Notes: generated from the letters alone by a model not told the origin. A stretch of 64,000 bases of DNA from Legionella jamestowniensis (GCF_001467745.1 NZ_LNYG01000013.1:1177354-1241353); one strand, 5' to 3'; positions 45,436-55,461 are shown, counted from the first letter of the stretch. Program-made: numbers and translations.

Positions 45436-47043
45436 CTAGCATTTGTTGGTAATAAATGCCTGGGTGAGTTCTTCTTTCTCCTCTACTTTAATGCCAGGAT
45501 TAGCGGCTGAATTCAATAGACCATGCTTGCCAAGTCCCTCATAAATTTGTTGCTCAGAGGTTGGGGTGCGCCAGTTCGGAGTTTTTTCCAAAGGCCTTTG
45601 CGTTGGTGTGCATGGGGGTGTGGGAATTGGATCTCTTTCTGGGTTCAGTGCCTTTTCCTCTTCTTCAATGCGCTGTAATTCCAGGGCGGTCAAAGGCTGT
45701 ACCTTTCCATCGAAAATGTAGGGGAATAAGCGTAGTTTTGCTACTAGGGCGAAGGCATCCCATTTGCCTTTTAATTCACGGTATCCGCATTGAGCCGGAG
45801 CGATTTTAAGCTGGGCATAATCAGACGGTGACAGCGTTTTAATTTGGTTTAAATGTTTACGATGGTAAATTTTCGTATCGTTACCCAGCACAAGCAATGG
45901 TTGTAGTTGACGATAGTTTGAATCTACGTCAGGTAAATGCTCCAAACCCCCGTATTGTCTTTGTGAAGGCACCTTCTCGCCAGTAATTACATGCTCAATA
46001 TCCAAGACCGAGCATTGCATGCCAGCGATACACGCTGCTTTATTAAAATGATTAATGCAGCTATTAAAATCACCGTCACCCCTCGCGGATGTGGGCGCCT
46101 CTGTTGGGGTTGGAGTAGGATCGTAAGGACGTTTGGTATAAACGCCCACCCGATTCAATTCATTGTGAAGATTATTAGCTAAAATACTTCCCCAAGTGCC
46201 AAAGCGCTCTGTTAGCAAAACGCGTAAGTCACCTACCATGGACATATGTCCCGCTGCAAAATGATCGCTATAATAATGAAAAACAAACAATTCAATGCAA
46301 TAGGCTAATGCCTGATAACGGTAAAACAAATCCTGTAGATACTCGCTCGACAAATTCTCTTTTTGGCTTCGTAGCGTTTGTATAATCGTTTGGGATTCTA
46401 TAGAAACGCCCTGATAGTCAGCATCGGCCATCAATTGTTTTAATTCTGCAGCAATATGACCATATTTAAGCGCAAGATGGTGCCCCAGGGTGTATACCCT
46501 TACCGACCAGGGGGTAAAATGGGTCTGGTTGCGGTTTAACATTTCGCCATAGTCTTTAACGCGAAGCACAAACATTAGTTGCTTAAAGTAATCGTTTAAA
46601 GTCGCAGAAAAGGGTATATAATTGCTGCTATCAATTTTATAAATTAAATCGATATTTTGTCGGCTAACATCAGGAGACGCCAAATTATTATAAGCGTTAA
46701 GTAAGGCGTTTTCTTCTTTGTCAGTGACCGGTTGTTCAATGAGATAATCCCCTAAACTATTGCTTGAAGCTTCCATGGCAAAGCTTTCTGCGGTTTCGAA
46801 ACTATGACAGCTGGGAAGATCAAGTTTCATATTCCAGTCGCGGTCGGTAAAAAAATCAGCGGCCATCGCTATAATTTCCCCGGCGGTCATCTCTAGCCTC
46901 ATTGGCTCGGGAAGCCCGTTTTCTTGACAGCGCTGTAAGGTAACATGCAGTACTCCCTGCTCATCAGTGCGTAAATAGGGGTTGCCTTCGATACCGGTAA
47001 AGCGTAATGAATTTCCTAATTCTGTGTGTTCTTTGGTGTCCAT
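45436..47043 (-). CDS. Zinc-dependent phospholipase C-like protein (PlcC/CegC1 type), putative effector
   Basis: The 535-residue protein has no signal peptide. It carries the zinc phospholipase C/P1-nuclease fold pattern: THFTPWSVRVYTLGHHLALKY near 174, CIELFVFHYYSDHFAAGHMS near 249 with His256, Asp260, His266 as an HxxxDx5H zinc motif, LHNELNRVGVY near 292, and ARGDGDF near 320. L. pneumophila has a three-member PLC family of this type; PlcC (CegC1, lpg0012) is encoded close to hfq-hflX and is exported by Dot/Icm, the same neighbourhood as this gene. The C-terminal 150 residues are proline-rich and polar, ending NKC. Hydrolysis of host phospholipids is inferred; zinc-ligand completeness was not modelled. 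Confidence 0.65.
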   Translation of the reverse strand: MDTKEHTELGNSLRFTGIEGNPYLRTDEQGVLHVTLQRCQENGLPEPMRLEMTAGEIIAMAADFFTDRDWNMKLDLPSCHSFETAESFAMEASSNSLGDYLIEQPVTDKEENALLNAYNNLASPDVSRQNIDLIYKIDSSNYIPFSATLNDYFKQLMFVLRVKDYGEMLNRNQTHFTPWSVRVYTLGHHLALKYGHIAAELKQLMADADYQGVSIESQTIIQTLRSQKENLSSEYLQDLFYRYQALAYCIELFVFHYYSDHFAAGHMSMVGDLRVLLTERFGTWGSILANNLHNELNRVGVYTKRPYDPTPTPTEAPTSARGDGDFNSCINHFNKAACIAGMQCSVLDIEHVITGEKVPSQRQYGGLEHLPDVDSNYRQLQPLLVLGNDTKIYHRKHLNQIKTLSPSDYAQLKIAPAQCGYRELKGKWDAFALVAKLRLFPYIFDGKVQPLTALELQRIEEEEKALNPERDPIPTPPCTPTQRPLEKTPNWRTPTSEQQIYEGLGKHGLLNSAANPGIKVEEKEELTQAFITNKC

Positions 47044-47176
47044 GGAAGCTCCTTTTCCACATTATCGTTTTTCAGCATAGAGCAAGAATGGTTATTTGTC
47101 AGCTTAAGTCATCTGTTGATTTAATAAGCCTCTCTTTTCGAGTATGCTAGATCTTATTTTTTAAATTTGCTCTCTT

Positions 47177-48007
47177 ATGAAAACAATGCAAGTTGTAAGA
47201 TTAATCGATGGTACTTTATTGCGAGAAGGAGCTGGCGTAAAACTGCATCGTTACATCGGGCTTGTCCGGCAAAACGATTTTGATCCTATATTACTGTTTG
47301 ATTTCTTTGATAGTGATAATGAAATGGATTATATGGGTGGTTTTCCCCCGCATCCACATCGCGGCTTTGAAACAGTAACTTATATGCTGAATGGACAAAT
47401 GGAGCATGAGGATAATCAAGGACATCGCGGCGTTATCGGTCCTGGCGATGTGCAATGGATGACCGCGGCGCGTGGGATTATTCATTCAGAAATGCCCAAA
47501 CCAGCACAAGGACGATTAACAGGATTGCAACTTTGGTTTAATCTGCCTGCTATCAATAAATGGGATGCACCTCGCTACCAGGAATATAAGGGAAGCCAGT
47601 TGCCTGTTGAAAATCATGCTTCCGGCATGCGTATAAAAGTCATAGCTGGTAAGACGGATAAAGGCACTAAATCACCTATTGACGGTATTGCTACTGCGCC
47701 CGTTTTTTTAGACATAAGCTTTGCGGCCAAAGATTCAATCAAACAAAGTATCCCTGAGGGGTACCAGGTTATCCTTTTCACCTTAAGTGGCGAAGTAAGC
47801 ATTGGGGGACGAATTGTTGGAGAAAAAATATTGGCAGACTTGGAGGGAGGAAATACTGTTGCTATTGAAGGCGAAGTAGGAACCCACTGCTTGCTCATCG
47901 CTGCAAAAAAAATAAAAGAACCTGTGGCCTGGTTAGGACCCTTTGTTATGAATACCCAACAAGAAGTACGGCAGGCTTTAGAAGATTATCGGAATAACCG
48001 TTTTTAA
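47177..48007 (+). CDS. Pirin family protein
   Basis: The 276-residue protein is a bicupin with the pirin metal motif: [20 protein letters not shown] near 55 (His58, His60) and [14 protein letters not shown] near 95 (His, Glu). It has the pirin N-terminal start [20 protein letters not shown]. Bacterial pirins often act as quercetinases or redox-sensitive regulators of pyruvate metabolism. wrbA follows by ten bases with a ribosome site (AGGAGAAAAA), so the two form an operon linked to quinone or oxidative stress handling. Confidence 0.9.
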   Translation: MKTMQVVRLIDGTLLREGAGVKLHRYIGLVRQNDFDPILLFDFFDSDNEMDYMGGFPPHPHRGFETVTYMLNGQMEHEDNQGHRGVIGPGDVQWMTAARGIIHSEMPKPAQGRLTGLQLWFNLPAINKWDAPRYQEYKGSQLPVENHASGMRIKVIAGKTDKGTKSPIDGIATAPVFLDISFAAKDSIKQSIPEGYQVILFTLSGEVSIGGRIVGEKILADLEGGNTVAIEGEVGTHCLLIAAKKIKEPVAWLGPFVMNTQQEVRQALEDYRNNRF

Positions 48008-48017
48008 AGGAGAAAAA

Positions 48018-48617
48018 ATGGCAAAGATCCTGGTGCTTTACTATTCAAGTTATGGCCATGTTGAAGCAATGGCTGAGGAAGTCGCAAAAGGGGTTAAGGA
48101 GATTGACGGTGTAAGTGTGGTTATTAAACGCGTACCCGAAATCATGCCAGAAGAGGTGGCCAAAAAAGCTGGCGTTAAATTAAATCAAAAGGCAGAAATA
48201 GCAAAACCCCAGGAGCTTGAAGAATATGATGCGGTTATCTTTGGGACTCCTACACGTTTTGGCAACATGGCAGCGCAAATGCGAAATTTCCTGGATCAAA
48301 CGGGCGGAATGTGGGTAAAAGGAACCCTTATTGGTAAGGTTGCTAGCGTTTTTGTATCTACTGGCACCGGCGGGGGTAATGAATCAACGATTTTATCCTT
48401 CTGGAACACGTTAATACATCATGGAATGATTATCGTGGGTACCCCCTACTCGGAAAAAGGCTTGCAGGATTTAAGTGCAATGCGAGGAGGGTCCCCTTAT
48501 GGCGCAGGTACAATCGCCGGGGCCGATGGTAGCCGTACACCCAGTGATATCGAGCGGCAAATTGCACGCTTTCAGGGTAGGCATGTCGCTGGCATTACCA
48601 AAAAACTGTTTAGCTAA
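48018..48617 (+). CDS. wrbA: NAD(P)H:quinone oxidoreductase WrbA
   Basis: The 199-residue protein has the flavodoxin-like FMN-binding start [40 protein letters not shown] near 74, [16 protein letters not shown] near 113 and the C-terminal [19 protein letters not shown], a WrbA hallmark. It reduces quinones by two electrons with NAD(P)H, limiting semiquinone toxicity. It follows the pirin gene and its stop overlaps by 8 bp the 3' end of the convergent kinase gene. Confidence 0.95.
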   Translation: MAKILVLYYSSYGHVEAMAEEVAKGVKEIDGVSVVIKRVPEIMPEEVAKKAGVKLNQKAEIAKPQELEEYDAVIFGTPTRFGNMAAQMRNFLDQTGGMWVKGTLIGKVASVFVSTGTGGGNESTILSFWNTLIHHGMIIVGTPYSEKGLQDLSAMRGGSPYGAGTIAGADGSRTPSDIERQIARFQGRHVAGITKKLFS

Positions 48618-49893
48618 AACTATCGTTAGAAGCAGGCCCTTGTTCCTTTTTTGTAGTTATAAGAGGCTTTTCTTCCTTGGTTGTTTTAAAAAACAAACTC
48701 CATTTCTTTTTCTTAGGCTTAGCAAGGGGAACTTCTTCAATGTCTTGAGATTGTTCCTCTTTTAAATCGGTTTTGAATTCATTCAAAACGTTATTATTTT
48801 TAGCATTTTGAAATAAACCGGGTGATGTTGTTCGTTGTATTTCTTTAGGGAATTGAAAGCCCTCTGCCTTTTGAAATTTAAGGAATGCCTTGTTCAGACT
48901 CATTCTGCCGGCAGGATCATAGGCAGTCATTCCTTCGATTACTTTCTTTATGGTAAGTGCTGCTTTTTTATTAAGCCCGGCTTCGATGCCATCAAATAAA
49001 TGATAATGATTATTTCTAGCCACTTGAAGAAGTTGTCTGCCGTTTAAGCTGGTATCATAGCTGGTTAAATCCGTACGCCATAATAAAGCCAGGATACGCC
49101 CCAAACCATAAATATCACTCTGTTGAGTCGTCCCCCTGCCTAAAAGCACTTCAGGTGAAACGTATAAAGGGGAGCCAACAGCATCGTCATCAGCCAAGGA
49201 GTTATCAATTTTGGCCAAACCGAAATCAATCGTTCCTACCAAGCCTTCACTAAGTTCGACTATTATATTTTCAGGTTTTAAATCGCGATGTACGAGCCCT
49301 GCTGCAACAACTTGCGTTTGCAATGCTTCTATTAAGCGTTTACTTAGCATAAAACGCTCTTCAAGAGTAAGTTTATGTTTTCCACTCAAATCATCATTAA
49401 GGATATCAAATAACTCCCGTCCTTCCATACGCCTGGAAACACTGTAAATATGTTGGCCGAATTTCACCGGTGATTTAGGGTGAGAATGTGGCGTCATGCT
49501 GGTAAGGATATATTCGTTAACGGCATCATCCATGGTTTTAGTACTATAGGGGCGTTGTTTAACGATACGGCGTTTACCGTAAGATTTTTCTTTAAAAATT
49601 AACTCACTCTCCGTAAATTTTATAGTTACATTGACAGGATAAACTACACCATATGACCCTTTTCCCAAGGGAGTTGCATCAATGGCTTCATAACGACTGC
49701 CTCCTTTTTTGCTCTCTCTTTTTATGATTGCATTTGTCAATGCCACTTTAATTTTTTTCTTTTTATAAATGATTTGATAATAATTCGACTCATGCCATCC
49801 TTGCGTATTATCGCTGGTTTGTTCCAAAAGCGCTTTTAAAAGGGGGAGGTGCTTTTTTTTAGGTTTGGCAGGGTTAATAAGTTTCTTTTTCAT
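48610..49893 (-). CDS. Eukaryotic-type Ser/Thr protein kinase, LegK-like putative effector
   Basis: The frame extends to 50019, but [20 protein letters not shown] from the ATG at 49893 (AAGGACG upstream) is preferred; it gives 427 residues. The kinase domain has a glycine loop [11 protein letters not shown] near 77, a lysine in RIVKQRP near 112, the catalytic loop [12 protein letters not shown] near 201, the metal site TIDFGLAK near 221 and [20 protein letters not shown]. Both domain lobes are complete, so it should be active. Upstream is a basic region and downstream about 130 residues of polar, proline/lysine-rich sequence with repeated PKKKK and LKEEQ stretches. L. pneumophila has several LegK kinases translocated by Dot/Icm. 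Which one this resembles, if any, is unknown. Confidence 0.82.
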   Translation of the reverse strand: MKKKLINPAKPKKKHLPLLKALLEQTSDNTQGWHESNYYQIIYKKKKIKVALTNAIIKRESKKGGSRYEAIDATPLGKGSYGVVYPVNVTIKFTESELIFKEKSYGKRRIVKQRPYSTKTMDDAVNEYILTSMTPHSHPKSPVKFGQHIYSVSRRMEGRELFDILNDDLSGKHKLTLEERFMLSKRLIEALQTQVVAAGLVHRDLKPENIIVELSEGLVGTIDFGLAKIDNSLADDDAVGSPLYVSPEVLLGRGTTQQSDIYGLGRILALLWRTDLTSYDTSLNGRQLLQVARNNHYHLFDGIEAGLNKKAALTIKKVIEGMTAYDPAGRMSLNKAFLKFQKAEGFQFPKEIQRTTSPGLFQNAKNNNVLNEFKTDLKEEQSQDIEEVPLAKPKKKKWSLFFKTTKEEKPLITTKKEQGPASNDSFS

Positions 49894-50084
49894 AAAAAAT
49901 CGTCCTTGTCCTGGTATCCTTGCAGTATTAAGTATAGTTGTTTTGTGAAAATATAAACAAAAAGTCCTTGTTTTGTGCATTTTGCTGTTTGCCGGACATG
50001 GCAAATAATGTATAATCACTGGTCATCTGTTTTTTTCTCAAGTTGAAACAGAAGGGTTTAGTGTTAATTGATGGCGGGAATGTA

Positions 50085-50999
50085 ATGGCAATCACTTTAA
50101 TTGTTTTTTCAATTGTAGTTTTAACTGTTGTTTGCGTGGTTGCTATGATTTATGGACTTTTTAAACAACCTGCTGTTAAGTTATCGTCATTGGATTATAT
50201 CAAATTAACCTTTAGTGGAATTATTGCCTTTATTGCTGATACTCTGGGTATTGGCAGTTTTGCGGTTAATGTGGCGTTGGCTAAATTGTTAGGAACATTT
50301 CCTGATGATGAATTGCCTGCTGTCAATAATGGGGCGCAGGTTATTCCCGGTACGATAGAATCGTTCTTCTTCATGCGTCTCGTTGATGTGGATCTGACTA
50401 CTTTACTGACATTGGTTTTCGGTGCTTGTGTCGGCGGATTGATTGGAGGCAGTGTAGTTACCAGGCTAAGCAAACAAGCCATTCGGCTAGCCATGATGTG
50501 TTGTTTCGTCGTTATTATTGTCTTATTAATTAGTCATCAATTTCGTTTAATGCCCGTCGGTGGTGATGTCGTTGAGCTTCACTCCTGGAAGTTGGTCATT
50601 GGTTTTTTTGCCATGGTGATTTGTGGGGCACTTACTTCTGTCGGGATTGGCTTATTTGTTATGGTGCAGGCCGTCCTCTTTTTATTAAATGTTTCACCTG
50701 TTGTTGCTTTTCCCATTATGACAACTGCCGGTGCTATGCAACAACCTTTAACCACACTGGTTTTTGTACAACAAAATAAAATTCCTTTGAAAAAAACGTT
50801 TATCCTTAGTTTGGCCGGTTGTGTGGGTGTTTTTATTACCTTACCCGTGTTTATTAAGCTTACCGTAACCTGGTTGCATTCACTGTTGCTCGCGATATTA
50901 TTATTTAATCTCTATGCAATTAGTCGGACTTATTGGGCCGCAAGACCCCAAAAGAAGTTTTCATCCTCTTCAAAATCTTCCTTGGCAACAGCTGAATAA
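50085..50999 (+). CDS. TauE/SafE-family (TSUP) anion transporter
   Basis: The frame opens at 50043, but MAITLIVFSIVVLTVVCVVA from the ATG at 50085 is the natural first membrane helix, giving 304 residues with about eight hydrophobic segments. TSUP repeats are visible as FGACVGGLIGGSVVTRLSKQ near 112 and LFVMVQAVLFLLNVSPVVA. The family exports sulfite, sulfoacetate or related anions at the inner membrane. It is divergent from the kinase gene and followed by a short gap to darP. Substrate undetermined. Confidence 0.8.
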   Translation: MAITLIVFSIVVLTVVCVVAMIYGLFKQPAVKLSSLDYIKLTFSGIIAFIADTLGIGSFAVNVALAKLLGTFPDDELPAVNNGAQVIPGTIESFFFMRLVDVDLTTLLTLVFGACVGGLIGGSVVTRLSKQAIRLAMMCCFVVIIVLLISHQFRLMPVGGDVVELHSWKLVIGFFAMVICGALTSVGIGLFVMVQAVLFLLNVSPVVAFPIMTTAGAMQQPLTTLVFVQQNKIPLKKTFILSLAGCVGVFITLPVFIKLTVTWLHSLLLAILLFNLYAISRTYWAARPQKKFSSSSKSSLATAE

Positions 51000-51132
51000 T
51001 TCTGTTTTTAAGCGTATTAAAAAGGTAAAATAAAAAGGCCGGGTGCTTATCTTTTTATGCTTAAGTTGTCTTAAGCGCAAATAGTTAAAGAATTCCTATA
51101 ATACATAGTTATATTCCACAAAAGGTTTGTTG

Positions 51133-51612
51133 ATGGAAGAAGAAAAAAGTAAATCCCAGAAAAAGCGTGATGCAGAAATATTGCAAAAAGTGGGAGTGAA
51201 GCTGATTGCTTTAAGTCCGAGCAAATTGGATGAGCTGCCATTGCCGGCTAACTTACGTCAAGCAATTCTGGAAGCCAAGACCATTAAAAGTCATGGGGCC
51301 ATTAGACGTCAGGCACAGCTTATAGGAAAACTCATGCGTGCTTCTGACAGCGACGCCATTTTAACTGCCTATGAGGCTCTCATTGCTGAAGAGAGTGCCC
51401 AGACTGCTGTATTTCATGAAATAGAACAGTGGCGCGAACGCTTAATCGTTGATGGTAAGAATGCCCTAACTGAATTTATTGATCATTATCATCCTAGTGA
51501 TGTACAGCAATTAAGACAGCTCGTTAAGAAAGCTGTGGATGAGAGAAATACAAACAACCATAGCGGTGCTGCAAAGGCTTTGTTTCGCTTTTTAAGGGCA
51601 TGTTTGTCATGA
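51133..51612 (+). CDS. darP: Ribosome-associated protein DarP (YjgA, DUF615)
   Basis: The 159-residue protein from the ATG at 51133 (two residues inside an upstream TTG) is rich in Lys, Glu and Arg. Recognisable family stretches are SQKKRDAEILQKVGVKLIAL, LRQAILEAKTIKSHGAIRRQ, and LRQLVKKAVDERNTNN. YjgA-type proteins bind late 50S assembly intermediates. Its TGA overlaps the ATG of rlmKL in an ATGA, so the pair is translationally coupled and both act on 23S rRNA or the large subunit. Confidence 0.9.
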   Translation: MEEEKSKSQKKRDAEILQKVGVKLIALSPSKLDELPLPANLRQAILEAKTIKSHGAIRRQAQLIGKLMRASDSDAILTAYEALIAEESAQTAVFHEIEQWRERLIVDGKNALTEFIDHYHPSDVQQLRQLVKKAVDERNTNNHSGAAKALFRFLRACLS

Positions 51613-53717
51613 AATATTCATTATTTATTAGCTGCCCAAAAGGATTGGAATATCTTCTTGAAGAAGAATTAAAAGCATTAGGATTGCATGTGACTCGTGT
51701 TAGTCCTCAGGGTGTGTACGGTGAAGGTGATATTGCTGTTATTTATCAGCTTTGTTTGTGGTCGCGCCTGGCTAATCGGGTGCAACTCTTGTTATTCAGC
51801 GGACAAGCCCATAATGAGCAAAGTCTTTATCAACTTTGCAATCAGTTTCCCTGGCAAACGGTATTTACAGCGGATAAAACCCTGGCAATAGAATTTCATG
51901 GTTCATCGACGCACATCCGCAATTCTATGTTTGGTGCGCAGGTAGTTAAAGATGGTATTGTGGATCATTTTCGTCAATTTAAAGGGCTTCGACCTTCCAT
52001 TGATCGTGAAAAACCACAAATTCGCCTGCATGCTCATTTAAAACATGACATTGTTACTGTGAGTTTTGATTTAACAGGCTATAGCATGCATCAACGTGGC
52101 TATCGCACTCAAGCAGGTGAAGCACCGCTAAAAGAAAATATCGCTGCTGCCATGCTGCTGCGTGCAAAATGGCCTCAGTTGGCTGCAAAAGGTTACAGTC
52201 TTCATGATCCTTTTTGCGGTTCGGGAACTATTGTTATTGAAGCAGCGATGATGGCAAGCCATATTGCTCCTGGCTTACTACGACAAGATCAATCTCTTAA
52301 TCATTGGGCGCAACATCAACCTTCCTTATGGGAAAAAGTCCGAGCCTTAGCATTGCAGCAGGTTAAACCTTTAAGTGTTAAGTTAAGAGGGACTGATAAT
52401 AATCCCAAAGTCATTAAAATCGCACATGCTAATGCTGAACGAGCGGGAGTGCTGCCTTTGGTTGAATTTACGGCACTGGCAGTTAAAGACTGTAAACCTC
52501 TTTACGCCAAGGGATTGGTAATTTGTAACCCGCCTTATGGCGAACGTCTCAGTGAAGCCACGCAATTGGTTCCTCTTTATCAGCAGTTAGGCACAACCTT
52601 GCATAGCAATTATCAGGGGTGGCAGGCTGCTATTTTAACCTCCAACGCCATGTTGGCCAAAGCATTGGGGTTACGGGCCGGTAAACAATACACGCTTTTT
52701 AATGGCCCACTGGAATGCAAACTTTATTGTGTTGCGCTTGAAAGTGCCAACCGTCTCAAAATGGGTAAAGGGGAAGCGTTATCCTCCGGTGCGCAGATGC
52801 TTGCCAATCGTCTACGAAAGAATTATCAGCATTTGCAAAAATGGGTCAAACGTCACCACATTAGTTGTTACCGCGTTTACGATGCGGATTTGCCAGAATA
52901 CGCTTATGCGATTGATATTTATAATGATTATGCCGTATTACAGGAGTATGCCCCTCCTACTACAATTCCTGCTCACAAGGCAGAAAAGCGTAGTCTTGAA
53001 GTCATCCAAGCGGTTCCTGACGTGTTAGGTATTTCCCCTGATAAATTAGTGGTGAAACAACGCAAACAACAAAAAGGCAGCAATCAATATCAAAAAATGA
53101 ATCAAACTCGTCATGAGATAACGGTCGTTGAGGGATCTGCCAAATTAAAAGTTAATTTATACGATTATTTGGATACGGGCTTGTTTTTGGATCATAGGGC
53201 GCTAAGGATGCGCTTTGGCCAATTAAAGCCAGGCACCCGTTTCCTTAATTGCTTCTGTTACACTGCCAGCGCCAGCGTTCATGCTGCTTTGGCCGGTGCT
53301 TTAACGACCAATGTGGATTTATCCAATACTTATTTAAAGTGGGCTCAAGACAACTTTAAATTGAATCGCCTCGAGCTATCTAAGCACCAATTTATTCACT
53401 ACGATTGTTTGGAATGGTTAAAAAAAACGCGCGACCGTTTTGATGTGATCTTCCTTGATCCCCCAAGCTTTTCTAACTCAAAAAGAATGCAACAAACACT
53501 TGATGTACAGCGTGATCAAGCCTTATTAATTGATGCTGCCATGCGTTTGTTAAATTCGGAAGGGGTGTTATATTTTTCCACCAATTTTCGGCATTTTAAG
53601 CTTTCTCCGGCCGTTAGTGAAAAGTACAAGATCCAGGATATTAGTGCAGAAACGATCGACTTGGATTTTAAACGCAGTAAGCGTATACATCATTGTTTTA
53701 TGATTACCAAAGTTTAA
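51609..53717 (+). CDS. rlmKL: 23S rRNA (guanine2445-N2)/(guanine2069-N7)-methyltransferase RlmKL
   Basis: The long frame is open from 51600, but the ATGA overlap with darP fixes the start at 51609, giving 702 residues. It has an N-terminal THUMP domain, then the RlmL methyltransferase with DPFCGSGTIVIEAAMMA near 200 (motif I) and LVICNPPYGERLSE near 300 (NPPY, N2-guanine methylation), and the C-terminal RlmK half with FLNCFCYTASASVHAALAG near 543 and DVIFLDPPSFSNSKRMQ near 615. It is the fused form, as in E. coli RlmL. Confidence 0.97.
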   Translation: MKYSLFISCPKGLEYLLEEELKALGLHVTRVSPQGVYGEGDIAVIYQLCLWSRLANRVQLLLFSGQAHNEQSLYQLCNQFPWQTVFTADKTLAIEFHGSSTHIRNSMFGAQVVKDGIVDHFRQFKGLRPSIDREKPQIRLHAHLKHDIVTVSFDLTGYSMHQRGYRTQAGEAPLKENIAAAMLLRAKWPQLAAKGYSLHDPFCGSGTIVIEAAMMASHIAPGLLRQDQSLNHWAQHQPSLWEKVRALALQQVKPLSVKLRGTDNNPKVIKIAHANAERAGVLPLVEFTALAVKDCKPLYAKGLVICNPPYGERLSEATQLVPLYQQLGTTLHSNYQGWQAAILTSNAMLAKALGLRAGKQYTLFNGPLECKLYCVALESANRLKMGKGEALSSGAQMLANRLRKNYQHLQKWVKRHHISCYRVYDADLPEYAYAIDIYNDYAVLQEYAPPTTIPAHKAEKRSLEVIQAVPDVLGISPDKLVVKQRKQQKGSNQYQKMNQTRHEITVVEGSAKLKVNLYDYLDTGLFLDHRALRMRFGQLKPGTRFLNCFCYTASASVHAALAGALTTNVDLSNTYLKWAQDNFKLNRLELSKHQFIHYDCLEWLKKTRDRFDVIFLDPPSFSNSKRMQQTLDVQRDQALLIDAAMRLLNSEGVLYFSTNFRHFKLSPAVSEKYKIQDISAETIDLDFKRSKRIHHCFMITKV

Positions 53718-53740
53718 GTTGAAAGAATTTAACTTAGTAT

Positions 53741-53873
53741 AGGACGAAATTTTTACATGTCGTCATTGCGAACAAAGTGAAGCAATCCAGAACATATCTT
53801 TGTTCAAAGCTCGTACTGATTGCTTCGCTGGCGCTCGCAACGACGCGATTCTAAATTTTTGTTCTGTGCAGAG
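53741..53873. repeat. Palindromic intergenic repeat, family 1
   Basis: The core inverted arms are CGTCATTGCGAACAAAGTGA then AGCAATC (53761-53787) and GATTGCTTCGCTGGCGCTCG then CAACGACG (53818-53845). Flanks AGGACGAAATTTTTACA and CTAAATTTTTGTTCTGTGCA extend the symmetry. The same element lies inverted at 59453-59561, where one arm agrees in 26 of 28 bases. It is a MITE-like or structural-RNA element between rlmKL and the DUF2188 gene. Confidence 0.75.
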
Positions 53874-53877
53874 AGAT

Positions 53878-54132
53878 TTAATTACGAGTATCTTTTCTTA
53901 AAAGTTTGCCATCGTGTCCATGGATAAACAACTCGGCATTGTTTCTCTTGCTCATCTTTCTGGCAGCATTGATGGCTTTTTGCTGAGTTTCAAAATGCCT
54001 ACTGGCTCGCGATGCGTGTTCTCTTTTTACATCCCAGCCACCAATCCGAAAATTTGGAATTACATGATAATCTCTCAACTGTGCCACGACTATCTCCAAT
54101 TTTTTAGCAACGGCCGTGTTAACTACCGCCAC
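53878..54132 (-). CDS. DUF2188 family small protein
   Basis: The 84-residue protein matches the DUF2188 pattern YHVIPNFRIGGWDVKREHAS then RASRHFETQQKAINAARKMS and AELFIHGHDGKLLRKDTR. It is short, basic and soluble; the family has no assigned role, and members are found in many bacteria next to variable genes. It begins just before the repeat element and 12 bp from the next gene, which runs in the same direction. Confidence 0.85.
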   Translation of the reverse strand: MAVVNTAVAKKLEIVVAQLRDYHVIPNFRIGGWDVKREHASRASRHFETQQKAINAARKMSKRNNAELFIHGHDGKLLRKDTRN

Positions 54133-54144
54133 TATTACCTTTTA

Positions 54145-55218
54145 TTATATTTTTTTGTCAGATAAATTTTTTACAAGCGTTTCATTTGCTTCTTTTATGG
54201 TTTTCTCAGTGGGTGGAGAAACATTTGCAAAGGTTCGAATTCTGCTCATAATATTATGGGGGTGTCGATAGACGGACAGCGCTTTTCTTTCTTCCGGAGC
54301 AAGATTGACTATCTCTTGAATGTTTTCAAAGATTTGGTGTAAATTTTTACGTAACACACTGTGGAATTTGCGAAAATCACTTTCCTCCTTAGTGTCCGGA
54401 ATTGCCGCCCTTAATGAATGAAGCATATTAAGGACATTGTTAACGTTCATTAATTTTTGTTCAAGTATTTTATGCTTCTCATCCTCTTGCCCGTATTTTT
54501 TAATTAAATGCTCATTTCGAGCCTCTAGTTTGCTTCTATGGTTATTTAACGCCCATTCAATTAAATTTAACTCACTAGCATAATTTTCTTTAAGCGCAGA
54601 TTTAGAGAGACTAGATTTTAACTGATGATTATTTAGAATAACATTTAAGGTATGTACAGTAGGATCATAATCCATTATACAGTTAGTCTTTGTCCCGTCT
54701 TTATTATATCTTCGGTAAAAGGTTTTTAATTTTTCCTGATAGTCAGAAGCCGGATAAACTTGCTTCGACCAAGGATCACAAATTACCGCTTCAGGCCCCC
54801 AAGAGGTAATATCATTGATATTACTATTAGGATCTCTGCCTACCACCAAAAAGATATGATCACCTTTTTCTCCATCAATCGATAAAACTTCTAAATTGGT
54901 CAATGCTACTTGATTAGTCGTTAAAAAATAATCCATCGCTTGAAATGCAAGCTCATAGCAATTGCCTAAAGAATATTTACTACTAAATAAAATAGTTTTT
55001 TCGTAATCATAAATGTCATCGGCTAGTAAGTTGTAGGGATCGGTGCGAGTTTGATTTATTAACGCTCTTAGCTGTTTAAGTACAGCATTATTTAAAGCCT
55101 CAAAATATTCAACAGGAAGCTCATTGTTTTCGATTTGTGAACAGCCATGCACAATCTGAGAACAAGCATAATCCTTTGCGTGATTGGCGAGCTGTAGATG
55201 TAATGCTAAGTTGCTCAT
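54145..55218 (-). CDS. Unrecognised protein with papain/transglutaminase-like Cys-His-Asp pattern, putative effector
   Basis: The 357-residue protein has no signal peptide. A catalytic-triad-like set is visible: Cys87 in KYSLGNCYELAFQ, His121 in EKGDHIFLVVGRD and Asp148 in AVICDPWSKQVYPAS. GNCxE, DHxFxVVGRD and CDPW wording is found in papain-like cysteine hydrolases and transglutaminases, including bacterial toxins. Residues about 220-330 are charged helices. It sits in a stretch of accessory genes, with DUF2188 12 bp downstream. Protease, deamidase or transglutaminase action on host proteins is inferred only. Confidence 0.65.
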   Translation of the reverse strand: MSNLALHLQLANHAKDYACSQIVHGCSQIENNELPVEYFEALNNAVLKQLRALINQTRTDPYNLLADDIYDYEKTILFSSKYSLGNCYELAFQAMDYFLTTNQVALTNLEVLSIDGEKGDHIFLVVGRDPNSNINDITSWGPEAVICDPWSKQVYPASDYQEKLKTFYRRYNKDGTKTNCIMDYDPTVHTLNVILNNHQLKSSLSKSALKENYASELNLIEWALNNHRSKLEARNEHLIKKYGQEDEKHKILEQKLMNVNNVLNMLHSLRAAIPDTKEESDFRKFHSVLRKNLHQIFENIQEIVNLAPEERKALSVYRHPHNIMSRIRTFANVSPPTEKTIKEANETLVKNLSDKKI

Positions 55219-55461
55219 GTAGGTAATTATAGGTGGGATTTTAAATTTTTACCTTGGCGATGGGTTGTTTTTGCAAAGGTGTACATTTTTTCGCCGCAAA
55301 ACATTTACACATTGTTCAATTAGAGCACTAGAATGTAATTGATTGAAGGGGAACAATCTTTAATGGTATAAGCTTAATAAGCTCTGTTATCTTTGGCGTC
55401 TTTGGAAGACGCCTGATGAAATGCTGTTTAACTAAAATCTTATCCTGTTTGATGTGGGCTT

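Noticed and set aside
51059..51076. GCTTAAG/CTTAAGC hairpin before darP
   Set aside because: Stem is only seven A/T-rich pairs with no T-run; could be chance.
55395..55413. Hairpin GGCGTCTT/AAGACGCC as terminator of the Mpo1-like gene
   Set aside because: It lies about 50 bp beyond the Mpo1-like stop and has no T-run on either side, so I mention it in that entry but do not call a terminator.
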